A stretch of 10,514 nucleotides of DNA from assembly GCA_040880405.1 (NCBI GenBank), contig JBBDIM010000204.1:1-10514 (forward strand). The letters run 5' to 3'. A program made the position numbers and the translations under genes. The stretch comes from JBBDIM01 sp040880405 (lineage in GTDB: Bacteria > Planctomycetota > Planctomycetia > Pirellulales > Pirellulaceae). Within the stretch, counting starts at the first letter, position 1. Each line of letters opens with the position of its first letter. The notes beneath the pieces were generated by a model. The model saw only the letters and a program-made list of their open reading frames with translations. It did not search any database and was not told where the DNA came from. Positions 1 through 6,171 of the stretch are shown piece by piece.

Positions 1-63
1 CTCAGTTGGGAGAGCGCTGCGTTCGCAATGCAGAGGTCGAGGGTTCGAATCCCTTCAGCTCCA
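1..63 (+). tRNA. tRNA-Ala (anticodon CGC), 5' end cut off by the window
   Basis: This is the 3' portion of a tRNA; the 5' acceptor strand and start of the D arm lie outside the window. The D-stem 3' strand is GAGC at 12-15. The anticodon stem is 17-21 with 29-33, and the loop TTCGCAA at 22-28 places anticodon CGC at 24-26, which reads the alanine codon GCG. The T arm has stem GAGGG, loop TTCGAAT and stem CCCTT. The acceptor 3' strand CAGCTCC at 56-62 is followed by discriminator A63. It carries T at tRNA position 70, the base that would form the G3:U70 pair diagnostic of alanine tRNAs. CCA is not encoded. Identity is well supported; only the missing 5' half is unverified. Confidence 0.93.
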
Positions 64-595
64 CTTGTAAAGTTAATCACAACAAGGACTTACAACAACG
101 AAAAATGGGCCGGTAAGCGTGGTCCGTTAAAAAGTAATTCCGGTTGCAATTCTTTAGCCGGGATTAATTTCTCCACTTCTCTCTCAGGTCGCCCCAGACG
201 GCCTGCGGTCGATATCGGGCCAAAGTGTTCACCTTATTGAGCCAAGCTGGCGTCTGCGGCCGCCCAGAACGCTTGAGGAGGGTATCCAGGGGGTTCGGCC
301 ATCCCATTCTGTGGCACCGACTCCATCAAAGGCGATCTGGAAGGCTATCAGGCAACCTTGTGGGCCGCGGCGATCTGCGACCGGCTACTGGCAAGAGCCT
401 CTGCTGGAATGTGGATCACTTGCTCGATCGGTGGTCGGTCAGCCTAGTAGGGGCAGACGCTATCCGTTCACCGGTTCGGATCGAAGTCGACCTCGGGAAA
501 CATATCGAGTTGGACGAAAGCACCGTCGCCTTCGATCGTTCGCGTCGGACGTGAAGCATCACTTCCCTATCCCCCATGTTTGTATCGTTCACTTT
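64..595. other. Intergenic stretch without a supported gene
   Basis: No reading frame here resembles a protein I recognise, and none has a convincing start. The rightward open frames at 225-554 and 311-736 look like chance openings in GC-rich DNA. One stopless stretch at 277-444 (plus strand, closed by TAG at 445-447) has a plausible amino-acid composition and might be a relic of a gene. I see no terminator with a T-tract after the tRNA and no integrase next to it. A weak short palindrome around 553-566 lies just past the stop of the leftward metallophosphoesterase gene, but it lacks a T-run. Confidence 0.5.
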
Positions 596-1705
596 TTAAT
601 CCAGGACCTTGTTTTTCAGGCTCTTGATTTCGACGGTCAGATTTCCGCCACGCTTCACCGTCAGCAGAATGTAGCTGTCTTCACCGGCGAGAAACTTGGA
701 CTCGGGATCGGGGTACTGGTTGCCTTTTCCGCTTAGCGACGTGTTGTAGTACGGAAATCCATCGACTTCGGCTCGTTCGGCAAAGTACCCAAACCCGGTG
801 ATACAGCAGGTGCCTCGGCGGAACAGGTCATGCCATTGCTTTTGGGCCTGGTTGCGGATGCTGGCGTTCCGCTCGTTGTAGAGGGTCACGACCAAGCCAG
901 GGGGCTGCTCCATCAGCTTGGAGTACCAGCGGAACTGCTCGGAATTCTCATTGAAGGCATGGCAGGTCTGCCAGGTCGTGCCGAAATCGGAGATGTGGTT
1001 GAAGTCAAGGGCCACCAGCCTCAGATCAAACTCAGGTAGGTCAAAGTGCCACTTCCACTCGTCGTCCGGAAGCTCGAAAAATCGGCGGAACGCGGTGGCA
1101 CCCACATCGTAGACCGGCTCACTTGGCGGCTCGCTTCCCCGAGGGCGAATCTCCCGGTCATGGTTCCCCAAGCTGGGCATGAACGGTGTGGACCGGAACA
1201 ACTCGGGGTAAGCGTCAATCAGGGCCGCGTACGGCTTCACGCAGTCCTTCTGATTCTCGCCGCAGGTCTGCCAAATGCTGGCGATGTTATCGCCTGCCGT
1301 CAGAAGCAGATGCACATCGTCTTTGACGATGGCGGAAAGGTCCGGCTTGCCCTGCCAGTCGGCGACGACGGCGACCCGTAACACGTCGGTCGGATACGCC
1401 TTGAATGTGGCGTCTTTTGAGCGCTGTTCACCGCTGCTGACCGCGTAGTGGTAGTTCGTGTCCTTCTTGGTCAGTGGAATCTCGACGTGGTGGAGCGTCG
1501 TGTGTTCCTCGATCCTTACCGTCTCCCCGTATTCCGCCGTCGGGCCGAAGCGAACGACAGAATCGCCCGGCACTTCGGTCATCCAATTCACGACGATCCG
1601 ACTCGGATCGTTGGTCTTATGGGTCAGCCAGATTCGAGTAATCTCCGCGGACAGGGCAATTTGCGGCACGAGCAAAAGCAGTAAGAGGGTCAGAGCAATT
1701 CGCAT
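596..1705 (-). CDS. Exported purple-acid-phosphatase-like metallophosphoesterase with altered metal-ligand motifs
   Basis: The 369-residue protein starts at the ATG whose complement is 1703-1705. This start is chosen because it opens directly into a signal peptide (MRIALTLLLLLL, cleavage near residue 20, ALSA|E). The longer frame from 1837 would bury that signal behind 44 unlikely residues. Residues 21-105 look like the fibronectin-III-like N-terminal domain of purple acid phosphatases. The calcineurin-like phosphoesterase domain follows: a motif-I aspartate (VADWQG, D116), GDN at 138-140 and GNHD at 180-183. The family motif V..H is replaced by LYNERN (275-280), and GHxHxYER is replaced by GFGYFAER (304-311). 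At least three histidines that normally bind the two metals are therefore aromatic or otherwise different. It could have altered metal chemistry, or bind rather than hydrolyse phosphoesters. The substrate is unknown. The gene is monocistronic, with no clear Shine-Dalgarno site. Confidence 0.85.
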   Translation of the reverse strand: MRIALTLLLLLLVPQIALSAEITRIWLTHKTNDPSRIVVNWMTEVPGDSVVRFGPTAEYGETVRIEEHTTLHHVEIPLTKKDTNYHYAVSSGEQRSKDATFKAYPTDVLRVAVVADWQGKPDLSAIVKDDVHLLLTAGDNIASIWQTCGENQKDCVKPYAALIDAYPELFRSTPFMPSLGNHDREIRPRGSEPPSEPVYDVGATAFRRFFELPDDEWKWHFDLPEFDLRLVALDFNHISDFGTTWQTCHAFNENSEQFRWYSKLMEQPPGLVVTLYNERNASIRNQAQKQWHDLFRRGTCCITGFGYFAERAEVDGFPYYNTSLSGKGNQYPDPESKFLAGEDSYILLTVKRGGNLTVEIKSLKNKVLD

Positions 1706-1975
1706 GGGGCGTCGTCCAATGAAGTCGGGCTTAATTTTCACGTCTGTTGAGCCTCCGCTGAGGTCGGGCATGGGATGGGTGTTTGTATTGTGAAGGGGAT
1801 TGGCCCGCCATCTCACCCTGGCATGAAAGATCCTCATGGACCGAACCGCCGGAGCCCGCCTGGCCAGCCACCCTCTCGGTGATCGAAACGATGTCCACGC
1901 ACGCCGCGGCTTAATGCTCTGAGGGGGCCACGGATTTCAAATGGGTTGATGCCTGGGTCTTGCTTATCAGTGAAT

Positions 1976-2012
1976 ATCCGTGGCTTTCTGCCTTCATTTA
2001 TTAGCCACGGAT
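1976..2012. repeat. Inverted repeat of the 'ATCCGTGG' family, 10-bp arms
   Basis: ATCCGTGGCT at 1976-1985 is exactly inverted as AGCCACGGAT at 2003-2012, with a 17-bp loop. Further partial copies of the word flank it: CCACGGAT at 1928-1935 and GCACGGAT at 2015-2022. The loop is too long and no T-run follows, so an intrinsic terminator is unlikely. The word matches a repeat I recall as common in planctomycete intergenic DNA; that recollection was not checked. Confidence 0.75.
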
Positions 2013-2068
2013 GGGCACGGATGCCCCTCAACGGGGCGACGCCGAGGACGCCAAATCCACCTCCTCTT

Positions 2069-2147
2069 CATCCGCGAAAATCCGCGTTAATCCGCGGCCA
2101 AAAATAAGTCAGGTTGGGCCGCGGATTAACCCAGATCGGCGCGGATG
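2069..2147. repeat. Large imperfect palindrome of the 'ATCCGCGTTAATCCGCGG' family
   Basis: GTTAATCCGCGGCC at 2086-2099 is perfectly inverted at 2117-2130 (14-bp arms, 17-bp loop). Outside it, CATCCGCG at 2069-2076 pairs with CGCGGATG at 2140-2147. Each arm is itself a tandem of an ATCCGCG-type unit with a period of about 10-11 bp. A transcript on either strand could fold into a long hairpin. A near-identical word recurs at 10442-10457. Confidence 0.85.
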
Positions 2148-2360
2148 GGTTTCTCCGTGGATTTGGCCGTGCCGGATGCGCTCCCTTGTTTTGAATGGGT
2201 TGCACTCGGGCCTTCGTTATCCAGGAAAACCAGTCTTTGGATCGGCAAAGAAATAACTTTTCGTTTTCGCCGCGACCTCTGCTTAAGGACCGCTCGTTGA
2301 ATGTCCGATTCGCGGCGCGGCCTATCCGAAATTTATGGTTCCAGCAGTGTTTATCGGACT

Positions 2361-2426
2361 GAAACGCAGAGCGGAGATCGCAGAGGGTTCCCCCGTTAAC
2401 GTTTCCCTCTGCGCTCTCCGCGTTTC
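2361..2426. repeat. Inverted repeat of the 'CGCAGAG' family
   Basis: The left arm at 2361-2387 begins GAAACG and ends CGCAGAGGG. The right arm at 2405-2426 begins CCCTCTGCG and ends CGTTTC. The arms are complementary over most of their length, with one 5-base insertion in the left arm and a mismatch near its middle. Each arm again contains near-repeats of one short word (CGCAGAG, CGGAGAT). There is no T-tract, so it is not a typical intrinsic terminator. Confidence 0.8.
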
Positions 2427-2490
2427 TAATTCTTAAAATCCGACCGTCATTTCGCGGACGATGCGTAATCTTCCCTCCCCTTCAATTCCC

Positions 2491-2549
2491 CCTTTGCGGC
2501 TTTGCGAGAATATTTCCTACTTAATCGCCAAGCCACCAAGCCGCAAAGG
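2491..2549. repeat. Inverted repeat of the 'CGCAAAG' family, 12-bp arms
   Basis: CCTTTGCGGCTT at 2491-2502 is exactly inverted as AAGCCGCAAAGG at 2538-2549, with a 35-bp loop. Related words lie inside the loop: TTTGCGAG directly after the left arm and CGCCAAGCCACC directly before the right arm. It is the third word family in the same intergenic region. Confidence 0.8.
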
Positions 2550-2667
2550 AAGAACGCCTTCCCGCGTGTGCCGCTTCCTGGTTGGCTTTTGCCTTATGCC
2601 CCGAGTCGGGAAGTTGTTTTTCTTGTGGCTCTTAATGGACAACCGTTTCCTCATCCAAGGGGTCAAG

Positions 2668-3138
2668 CTATTCCACCAAGTCAAACGTGAATTCCTGCTT
2701 GCCTTGGTCCTTGATATTGGCAACCAGGCCGCTCTCTCTCGCGGTGCTGTAGCGTTTGGGAATCAAGTGTTTGGGGTCTCCCGCCAACGCGGCATTCATC
2801 TCTCTTGAGATCCTGTTGTATTCTTCTGGGCTAACTGTCTCCGGATCGGGGAGCGCCAAGACTTCCAGTTTGCGGATGGATACTTCGTAGTCGCCGGGGA
2901 TCACGCCATCCCCCGCCTCAAAGGTCCACATCACGGCGGCACCGTTCTTGTCCGTTCGGCCCACCGCGCCGCGGGAATCCGACGACGCAAAGGTGACGCT
3001 GGCCCCTTGAATTGGCTTGCCTTCATAGGTCACAACCGCCGTTACCGGCACCATGTGGGGACGATCATCGTCCACCGCAGCGCCGCAACCAAGGATTCCA
3101 ACAAATAATAAGCCGACCGCGAAATTGAATCGAAGCAT
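2668..3138 (-). CDS. Small lipoprotein with a carboxypeptidase-regulatory/transthyretin-like domain
   Basis: The 156-residue protein starts at the ATG complementary to 3136-3138. This start gives a lipoprotein signal peptide: MLRFNFAVGLLFVGILGC, with the lipobox cysteine at C18. The frame from 3234 would add 32 residues that overlap the end of the upstream gene. A purine-rich AAGAG lies 7 bases before the ATG as a weak ribosome site. The mature part carries one Ig/transthyretin-like fold: VPVTAVVTYEGKPIQGASVTF (about 30-50), a turn at TDKNG (62-66), and GVIPGDYEVSIRK (78-90). A second conserved stretch, LIPKRYSTARESGL (125-138), precedes the C-terminal FTFDL strand. This architecture is common in planctomycetes directly after DUF1559 genes, as here, where the gap is 40 bp. 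It probably sits on the outer face of a membrane; its partner and ligand are unknown. Confidence 0.85.
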   Translation of the reverse strand: MLRFNFAVGLLFVGILGCGAAVDDDRPHMVPVTAVVTYEGKPIQGASVTFASSDSRGAVGRTDKNGAAVMWTFEAGDGVIPGDYEVSIRKLEVLALPDPETVSPEEYNRISREMNAALAGDPKHLIPKRYSTARESGLVANIKDQGKQEFTFDLVE

Positions 3139-3178
3139 GGGAATTCTCTTAAAGTGCGATTGGTGAAAGGGACTCGGA

Positions 3179-4234
3179 TTATCCGCCCCACGATTCACCG
3201 CCGTTAATTGAACCCATCGCCCCCCAAACGCCAAAGGAACTCACCCCCGTAAGGGCCTCGACGGAGGTCGGGTCACCGCTGTCGATCGTTTCGGAGACAA
3301 ACTGCGTCGAGCCGTCGGCACGGCCGACATTGACGCCTCCCGGATGATAACTACTGGGTGTCCACACGCCCCAAACGGTATCGTTGTGCGCGATGGTACA
3401 GCGGGGGGCGTTGGGAGGCAGGACGGTGCTGAACCCACTAAAGAAGACCCGACCTTCGGCCCAACGGCTACCCGGTGCGCGATGGACATACGACTCGGCG
3501 GTCACCTCGACGCCCGGATCTACCGTCCCCATCGTCCCCCTGGCAGCCCAGCAGTCGGCGGGACTCGAAGGATTAGAGTTAATGCCTGGAGTAACCGCCA
3601 CGTTTCCTTTCAAAAAACGGGTGATGCTATTGGGACCCACCACCACCTCCGATAAGGCGACCGTATTGCTGGTACCATCGGTCAGATCACTGAACCGGTG
3701 ATTGTGCTGCGCGACAAACATTCCGCGTCGACTGGAACTGCTGAGGTGGTTATTGCGGATACTGTCACCCACCGAGAAATGGTAGTTCCGGGGTTTGCGA
3801 CCGGCGACCCCGGCCCGCGAGGACCAATTCGGATCGGACGGACAGGCGAGTTCGGAAATGAGTGTGTTCTGCTGAGCCGGGTTCCAATTCGAACCGTAAG
3901 GTGGATTTGCATTGGTGACCGCTTCCCAGACCGCCGATTGCTCAATATACGGCAGCAAGGAAACAAATCCGCTGGGATGCGACTGTGTCACTTGCAACTG
4001 CATCGCCGGAAAGGCGAGGTAGGTATCGTGGTAGTTATGAAGTGCCAGCCCCACCTGCTTCATGCGATTGGTGCATTGCATTCGCCGGGCCGATTCGCGA
4101 GCCTGCTGGACGGCCGGCAATAGCAGTGCGACCAAGACCCCGATAATGGCAATGACGACCAGCAATTCAACCAGAGTAAACGCGGCGAGCCGCCTACGAA
4201 ACAGGCGACGAAAAGTGGGGGGCAAATGGCGCAT
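3179..4234 (-). CDS. DUF1559 family protein with prepilin-like N-terminus
   Basis: The 351-residue protein starts at the ATG complementary to 4232-4234. This gives a short basic leader (MRHLPPTFRRLFRRRLAA) before a type IV pilin-like segment, FTLVELLVVIAIIGVLVALLLPAV (19-42), with the conserved glutamate at position 5 of the processed form (E23). The residue before the predicted cleavage is Ala18, not the usual Gly. Typical DUF1559 features follow: QQARESARRMQC at 43-54, LALHNYHD at 63-70, LTDGTSNT at 184-191, and the C-terminal H-x9-DG motif (H297 to D307-G308). Planctomycetes carry many paralogues whose role is unproven; a pseudopilin-like or surface-fibre part is inferred from the N-terminus. 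It is likely the first gene of a two-gene operon with the downstream lipoprotein. No Shine-Dalgarno site is visible; a pyrimidine-rich CCTCCTC precedes the start. Confidence 0.92.
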   Translation of the reverse strand: MRHLPPTFRRLFRRRLAAFTLVELLVVIAIIGVLVALLLPAVQQARESARRMQCTNRMKQVGLALHNYHDTYLAFPAMQLQVTQSHPSGFVSLLPYIEQSAVWEAVTNANPPYGSNWNPAQQNTLISELACPSDPNWSSRAGVAGRKPRNYHFSVGDSIRNNHLSSSSRRGMFVAQHNHRFSDLTDGTSNTVALSEVVVGPNSITRFLKGNVAVTPGINSNPSSPADCWAARGTMGTVDPGVEVTAESYVHRAPGSRWAEGRVFFSGFSTVLPPNAPRCTIAHNDTVWGVWTPSSYHPGGVNVGRADGSTQFVSETIDSGDPTSVEALTGVSSFGVWGAMGSINGGESWGG

Positions 4235-4497
4235 GAGGAGGGGTTCCCAAAGTGAGTGGAGATAGGCCTTAAAAGGTATGAGGCCTGAAATTCTCGGGCT
4301 ACGGAGCGTCTCATTCGAGGTGGCATCGTGGCCCCCCAAAATCATGGAGGCACCAATGTACCTCCCTTTTTAAGCTTACCTCATGCGCCAGTCAATTAAA
4401 TTTGCGATTTTAATTCATAAGCTAACTTGACATTCGGCTATGCTAATATAAAGTAATTGCCCCGCCTCGTATCTCTCCTGCTAAATGGCCCACCACG
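4235..4497. promoter_or_regulatory. Divergent intergenic region, with a possible promoter at 4427-4452
   Basis: These 263 bp separate the leftward DUF1559 gene from the rightward DMFase-like gene and must hold both promoters. The stretch from about 4360 to 4460 is distinctly AT-rich against the surroundings. On the plus strand, TTGACA at 4427-4432 lies 14 bp before TATAAA (4447-4452), which is short for a sigma-70 promoter. TGCTAATAT at 4441-4449 instead resembles an extended -10 box. Neither reading is decisive. No clear ribosome site precedes the ATG at 4498. Confidence 0.3.
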
Positions 4498-6042
4498 ATG
4501 AGTGATGATTCACCCTCCAAGGTTCCCCGGCGTGCGTTCCTAAAAGGGGCGATTGCCTCGACCGCGCTTTCTGGTGCCCTCGCGAAGCAGCAAACCACGG
4601 TTGCTGCTCCTCAAACGACGCAGGCCAATCTCATCGCCCAGGAAAACCAACGGCCAGGGGCCGATGATTGGCAGTTGACGCGCGTCCGGGTCGATGGTGC
4701 CGGCTTCCGGAGTCCTTGGATCGAAGGATATTGCTCACGGCAAAGTGTCGCGGCGGGGGAATCGATTGAGGTGATGGTCTCGACCGACCCGGCCCGGTCG
4801 TTTCGGTTGGAACTGTTTCGGATGGGATACTACGGCGGCAAGGGTGCCCGGTTGGTAAAGACTTGGGGGCCGATCGAAGGTGTCACCCAGCCCACCCCGG
4901 AGCCGGCCGAGAAGGCGCTGCATGAGTGCCAATGGGAGCCCTCGCTCAAGATCACCATCCAAGACGATTGGCCCAGCGGCGTGTACATCGGCCGGCTCAC
5001 CACCATCCCCGAAGGGACCGAGGCATATTGGCAGAGCCATCTTGTGTTTGTGGTGCGAGACGATCGCCCCGCCGATATTTTGTTCCAGGTGAGCGACAAC
5101 ACCTGGCAGGCCTACAATCTGTGGCCCAATAACTATTCGCTTTACTCGCATCCTAAAGGAGGACAAGGGCCTTGGGCCGATGTCAGCTTTGATCGGCCGT
5201 ATGCCCGGGAGGCGCAGTTTCGGGGGGTGGTGGATGATCCCCGCACCGTAGGCTCCGGCGAGTTCCTGCCGTTTGAGTTTCCACTTGCCTACTGGCTCGA
5301 ACAGCACGGCTACGACGTCACCTACTGTTCCAACAGCGACATGCTCACCCCAGATCGGGGCCTCAAGTGCAAGGCGTTCGTCAGCATCGGGCACGACGAG
5401 TACTGGGACATCCGCCAGTTCCGCGCGGTCGAAAAACTGCGCGACGAGGGGGGGAACTTGCTATTCCTTTCCGCCAATAGCGTTTGCTGGGTAACGCCGT
5501 TCCGGGAAAATAGTTCGGGGGTCGCCAACCGTATTATCTTCCGCGGTGGACCGTACGGCGGGGAGAACGATTACGCCCAAGAACGCGCAAAGCAACTTGG
5601 CCCCTTTCCGCATCATGGTCCTGACGAAGGGCTGTTGATGGGTGCGCGGAACGTTCGCCCCGTCAATGGAGGTGGCGACTGGACGATCACCCAGCCCGAC
5701 CACTGGATCTACGCCGGTGCCGGAGTCAAAGCGGGCGATCATATCCCCGGCCTGATTGGCTGGGAATACCATGGCCAACCGGCCGATATCCCCGGTCTGG
5801 AAGTGGTCGCCACCGGCACCGCCTGGCAAGGTGGCGTGAACCCACAGCAATGGACCGCGACGATCTACCCTGGCCCCAAAAACAACTTCGTCTTCAACGC
5901 CGCCACCATCTTCTGGGCCCAGGGACTCAGCAGCCCACCGGGTCACGTGTTACCGTGGTCGCACTGGAGCCGGCCCCACGGCCCCGATGCCCGAGTGCAA
6001 CAAATCACGCGGAACTTGTTCGACCGGGCTATTTTGGGTTAA
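4498..6042 (+). CDS. Tat-exported protein similar to the N,N-dimethylformamidase large (beta) subunit
   Basis: The 514-residue protein begins with a twin-arginine signal (VPRRAFLKGAIASTALSGALA, residues 9-29), so it should be exported folded, probably with a cofactor. Residues about 55-190 look like a beta-rich N-terminal domain (LELFRMGYYGGKGARLV, then SGVYIGRL and HLVFVVRDD). The C-terminal DMFase-like domain follows: SDNTWQAYNLWPNNYSLY (199-216), SFDRPYAR (230-237), LAYWLEQHGYDVTY (263-276) and SIGHDEYWD (296-304). From memory of the DMFase structure, the enzyme uses an iron held by two tyrosines and a glutamate, with a nearby histidine. H299 and E301 in GHDEYW, with Y206 and Y235, are candidates for these roles, but the mapping is an inference. 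It is shorter than characterised DMFase large subunits, and no small-subunit gene is adjacent. The natural substrate is unknown; an amide is only a guess. Confidence 0.82.
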   Translation: MSDDSPSKVPRRAFLKGAIASTALSGALAKQQTTVAAPQTTQANLIAQENQRPGADDWQLTRVRVDGAGFRSPWIEGYCSRQSVAAGESIEVMVSTDPARSFRLELFRMGYYGGKGARLVKTWGPIEGVTQPTPEPAEKALHECQWEPSLKITIQDDWPSGVYIGRLTTIPEGTEAYWQSHLVFVVRDDRPADILFQVSDNTWQAYNLWPNNYSLYSHPKGGQGPWADVSFDRPYAREAQFRGVVDDPRTVGSGEFLPFEFPLAYWLEQHGYDVTYCSNSDMLTPDRGLKCKAFVSIGHDEYWDIRQFRAVEKLRDEGGNLLFLSANSVCWVTPFRENSSGVANRIIFRGGPYGGENDYAQERAKQLGPFPHHGPDEGLLMGARNVRPVNGGGDWTITQPDHWIYAGAGVKAGDHIPGLIGWEYHGQPADIPGLEVVATGTAWQGGVNPQQWTATIYPGPKNNFVFNAATIFWAQGLSSPPGHVLPWSHWSRPHGPDARVQQITRNLFDRAILG

Positions 6043-6062
6043 CACCAACCAAATTTGAAAAA

Positions 6063-6141
6063 GGGGCAGCGATCATTGTCCGATGCCCCAGGGCTCCAGG
6101 GGCTTACGCCCCTGGCTATTACCTGTCGCCCCTTCCGGGGC
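6063..6141 (+). repeat. Cluster of three GC-rich hairpins between two co-directional genes
   Basis: Three consecutive inverted repeats fill most of the 129-bp gap. GGGGCA at 6063-6068 pairs with TGCCCC at 6084-6089. CCAGGGGC at 6096-6103 pairs with GCCCCTGG at 6108-6115 around loop TTAC. GCCCC at 6128-6132 pairs with GGGGC at 6137-6141 around loop TTCC. No T-run follows any of them, so classical intrinsic termination is not indicated. The arrangement resembles an intergenic repeat I recall from planctomycete genomes, and could also tune expression of the downstream cytochrome gene or stabilise the upstream mRNA. Confidence 0.7.
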
Positions 6142-6171
6142 TATGAAAACTCACTGTTGTGGAAACAGATA

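Larger units (their letters stand above)
1706..2667. other. Long intergenic region rich in short inverted repeats
   Basis: No gene is supported in these 962 bp, which lie upstream of the metallophosphoesterase gene and downstream of the lipoprotein gene. The left 200 bp must contain the metallophosphoesterase promoter, but I cannot point to clear boxes. The rest holds inverted repeats built from a few words (ATCCGTGG, ATCCGCG, CGCAGAG, CGCAAAG), listed separately. A small GCCCC/GGGGC hairpin sits at 2023-2037. The 9-mer AATGGGTTG occurs at 1940-1948 and again at 2194-2202, and both copies continue into loosely similar sequence containing a CTT-GTTAT-like stretch, suggesting a diverged direct repeat. 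Open frames across the region (for example 2011-2256 and 2461-2808) read through these repeats and are not credible genes. Confidence 0.7.

Noticed and set aside
1..595. tRNA-borne genomic island or prophage integration site
   Set aside because: No integrase, transposase or duplicated tRNA 3' end is visible in the window, so the tRNA edge alone does not support an island.
1706..1837. Longer metallophosphoesterase from ATG 1837
   Set aside because: The extra 44 residues lack family similarity and precede a complete signal peptide beginning at the ATG at 1705.
1928..2549. CRISPR array
   Set aside because: The repeats are inverted, belong to several words and have irregular spacing with no uniform spacers, and no cas genes are nearby.
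2461..2808. 115-codon open frame on the plus strand
   Set aside because: It runs through the CGCAAAG inverted repeat and then antisense into the lipoprotein gene; its composition looks non-protein.
4235..4345. Longer DUF1559 protein from ATG 4345
   Set aside because: Prepilin-like leaders are short and basic; the start at 4234 gives an 18-residue leader, whereas 4345 would give 55 residues.
4735..5394. 219-codon open frame on the minus strand
   Set aside because: It is antisense to the DMFase-like gene, with no domain or signal of its own.
6055..6171. N-terminal extension of the cytochrome protein from ATG 6055
   Set aside because: It would translate the triple-hairpin repeat and place the signal peptide 39 residues inside the protein; ATG 6172 gives a normal secretory start.
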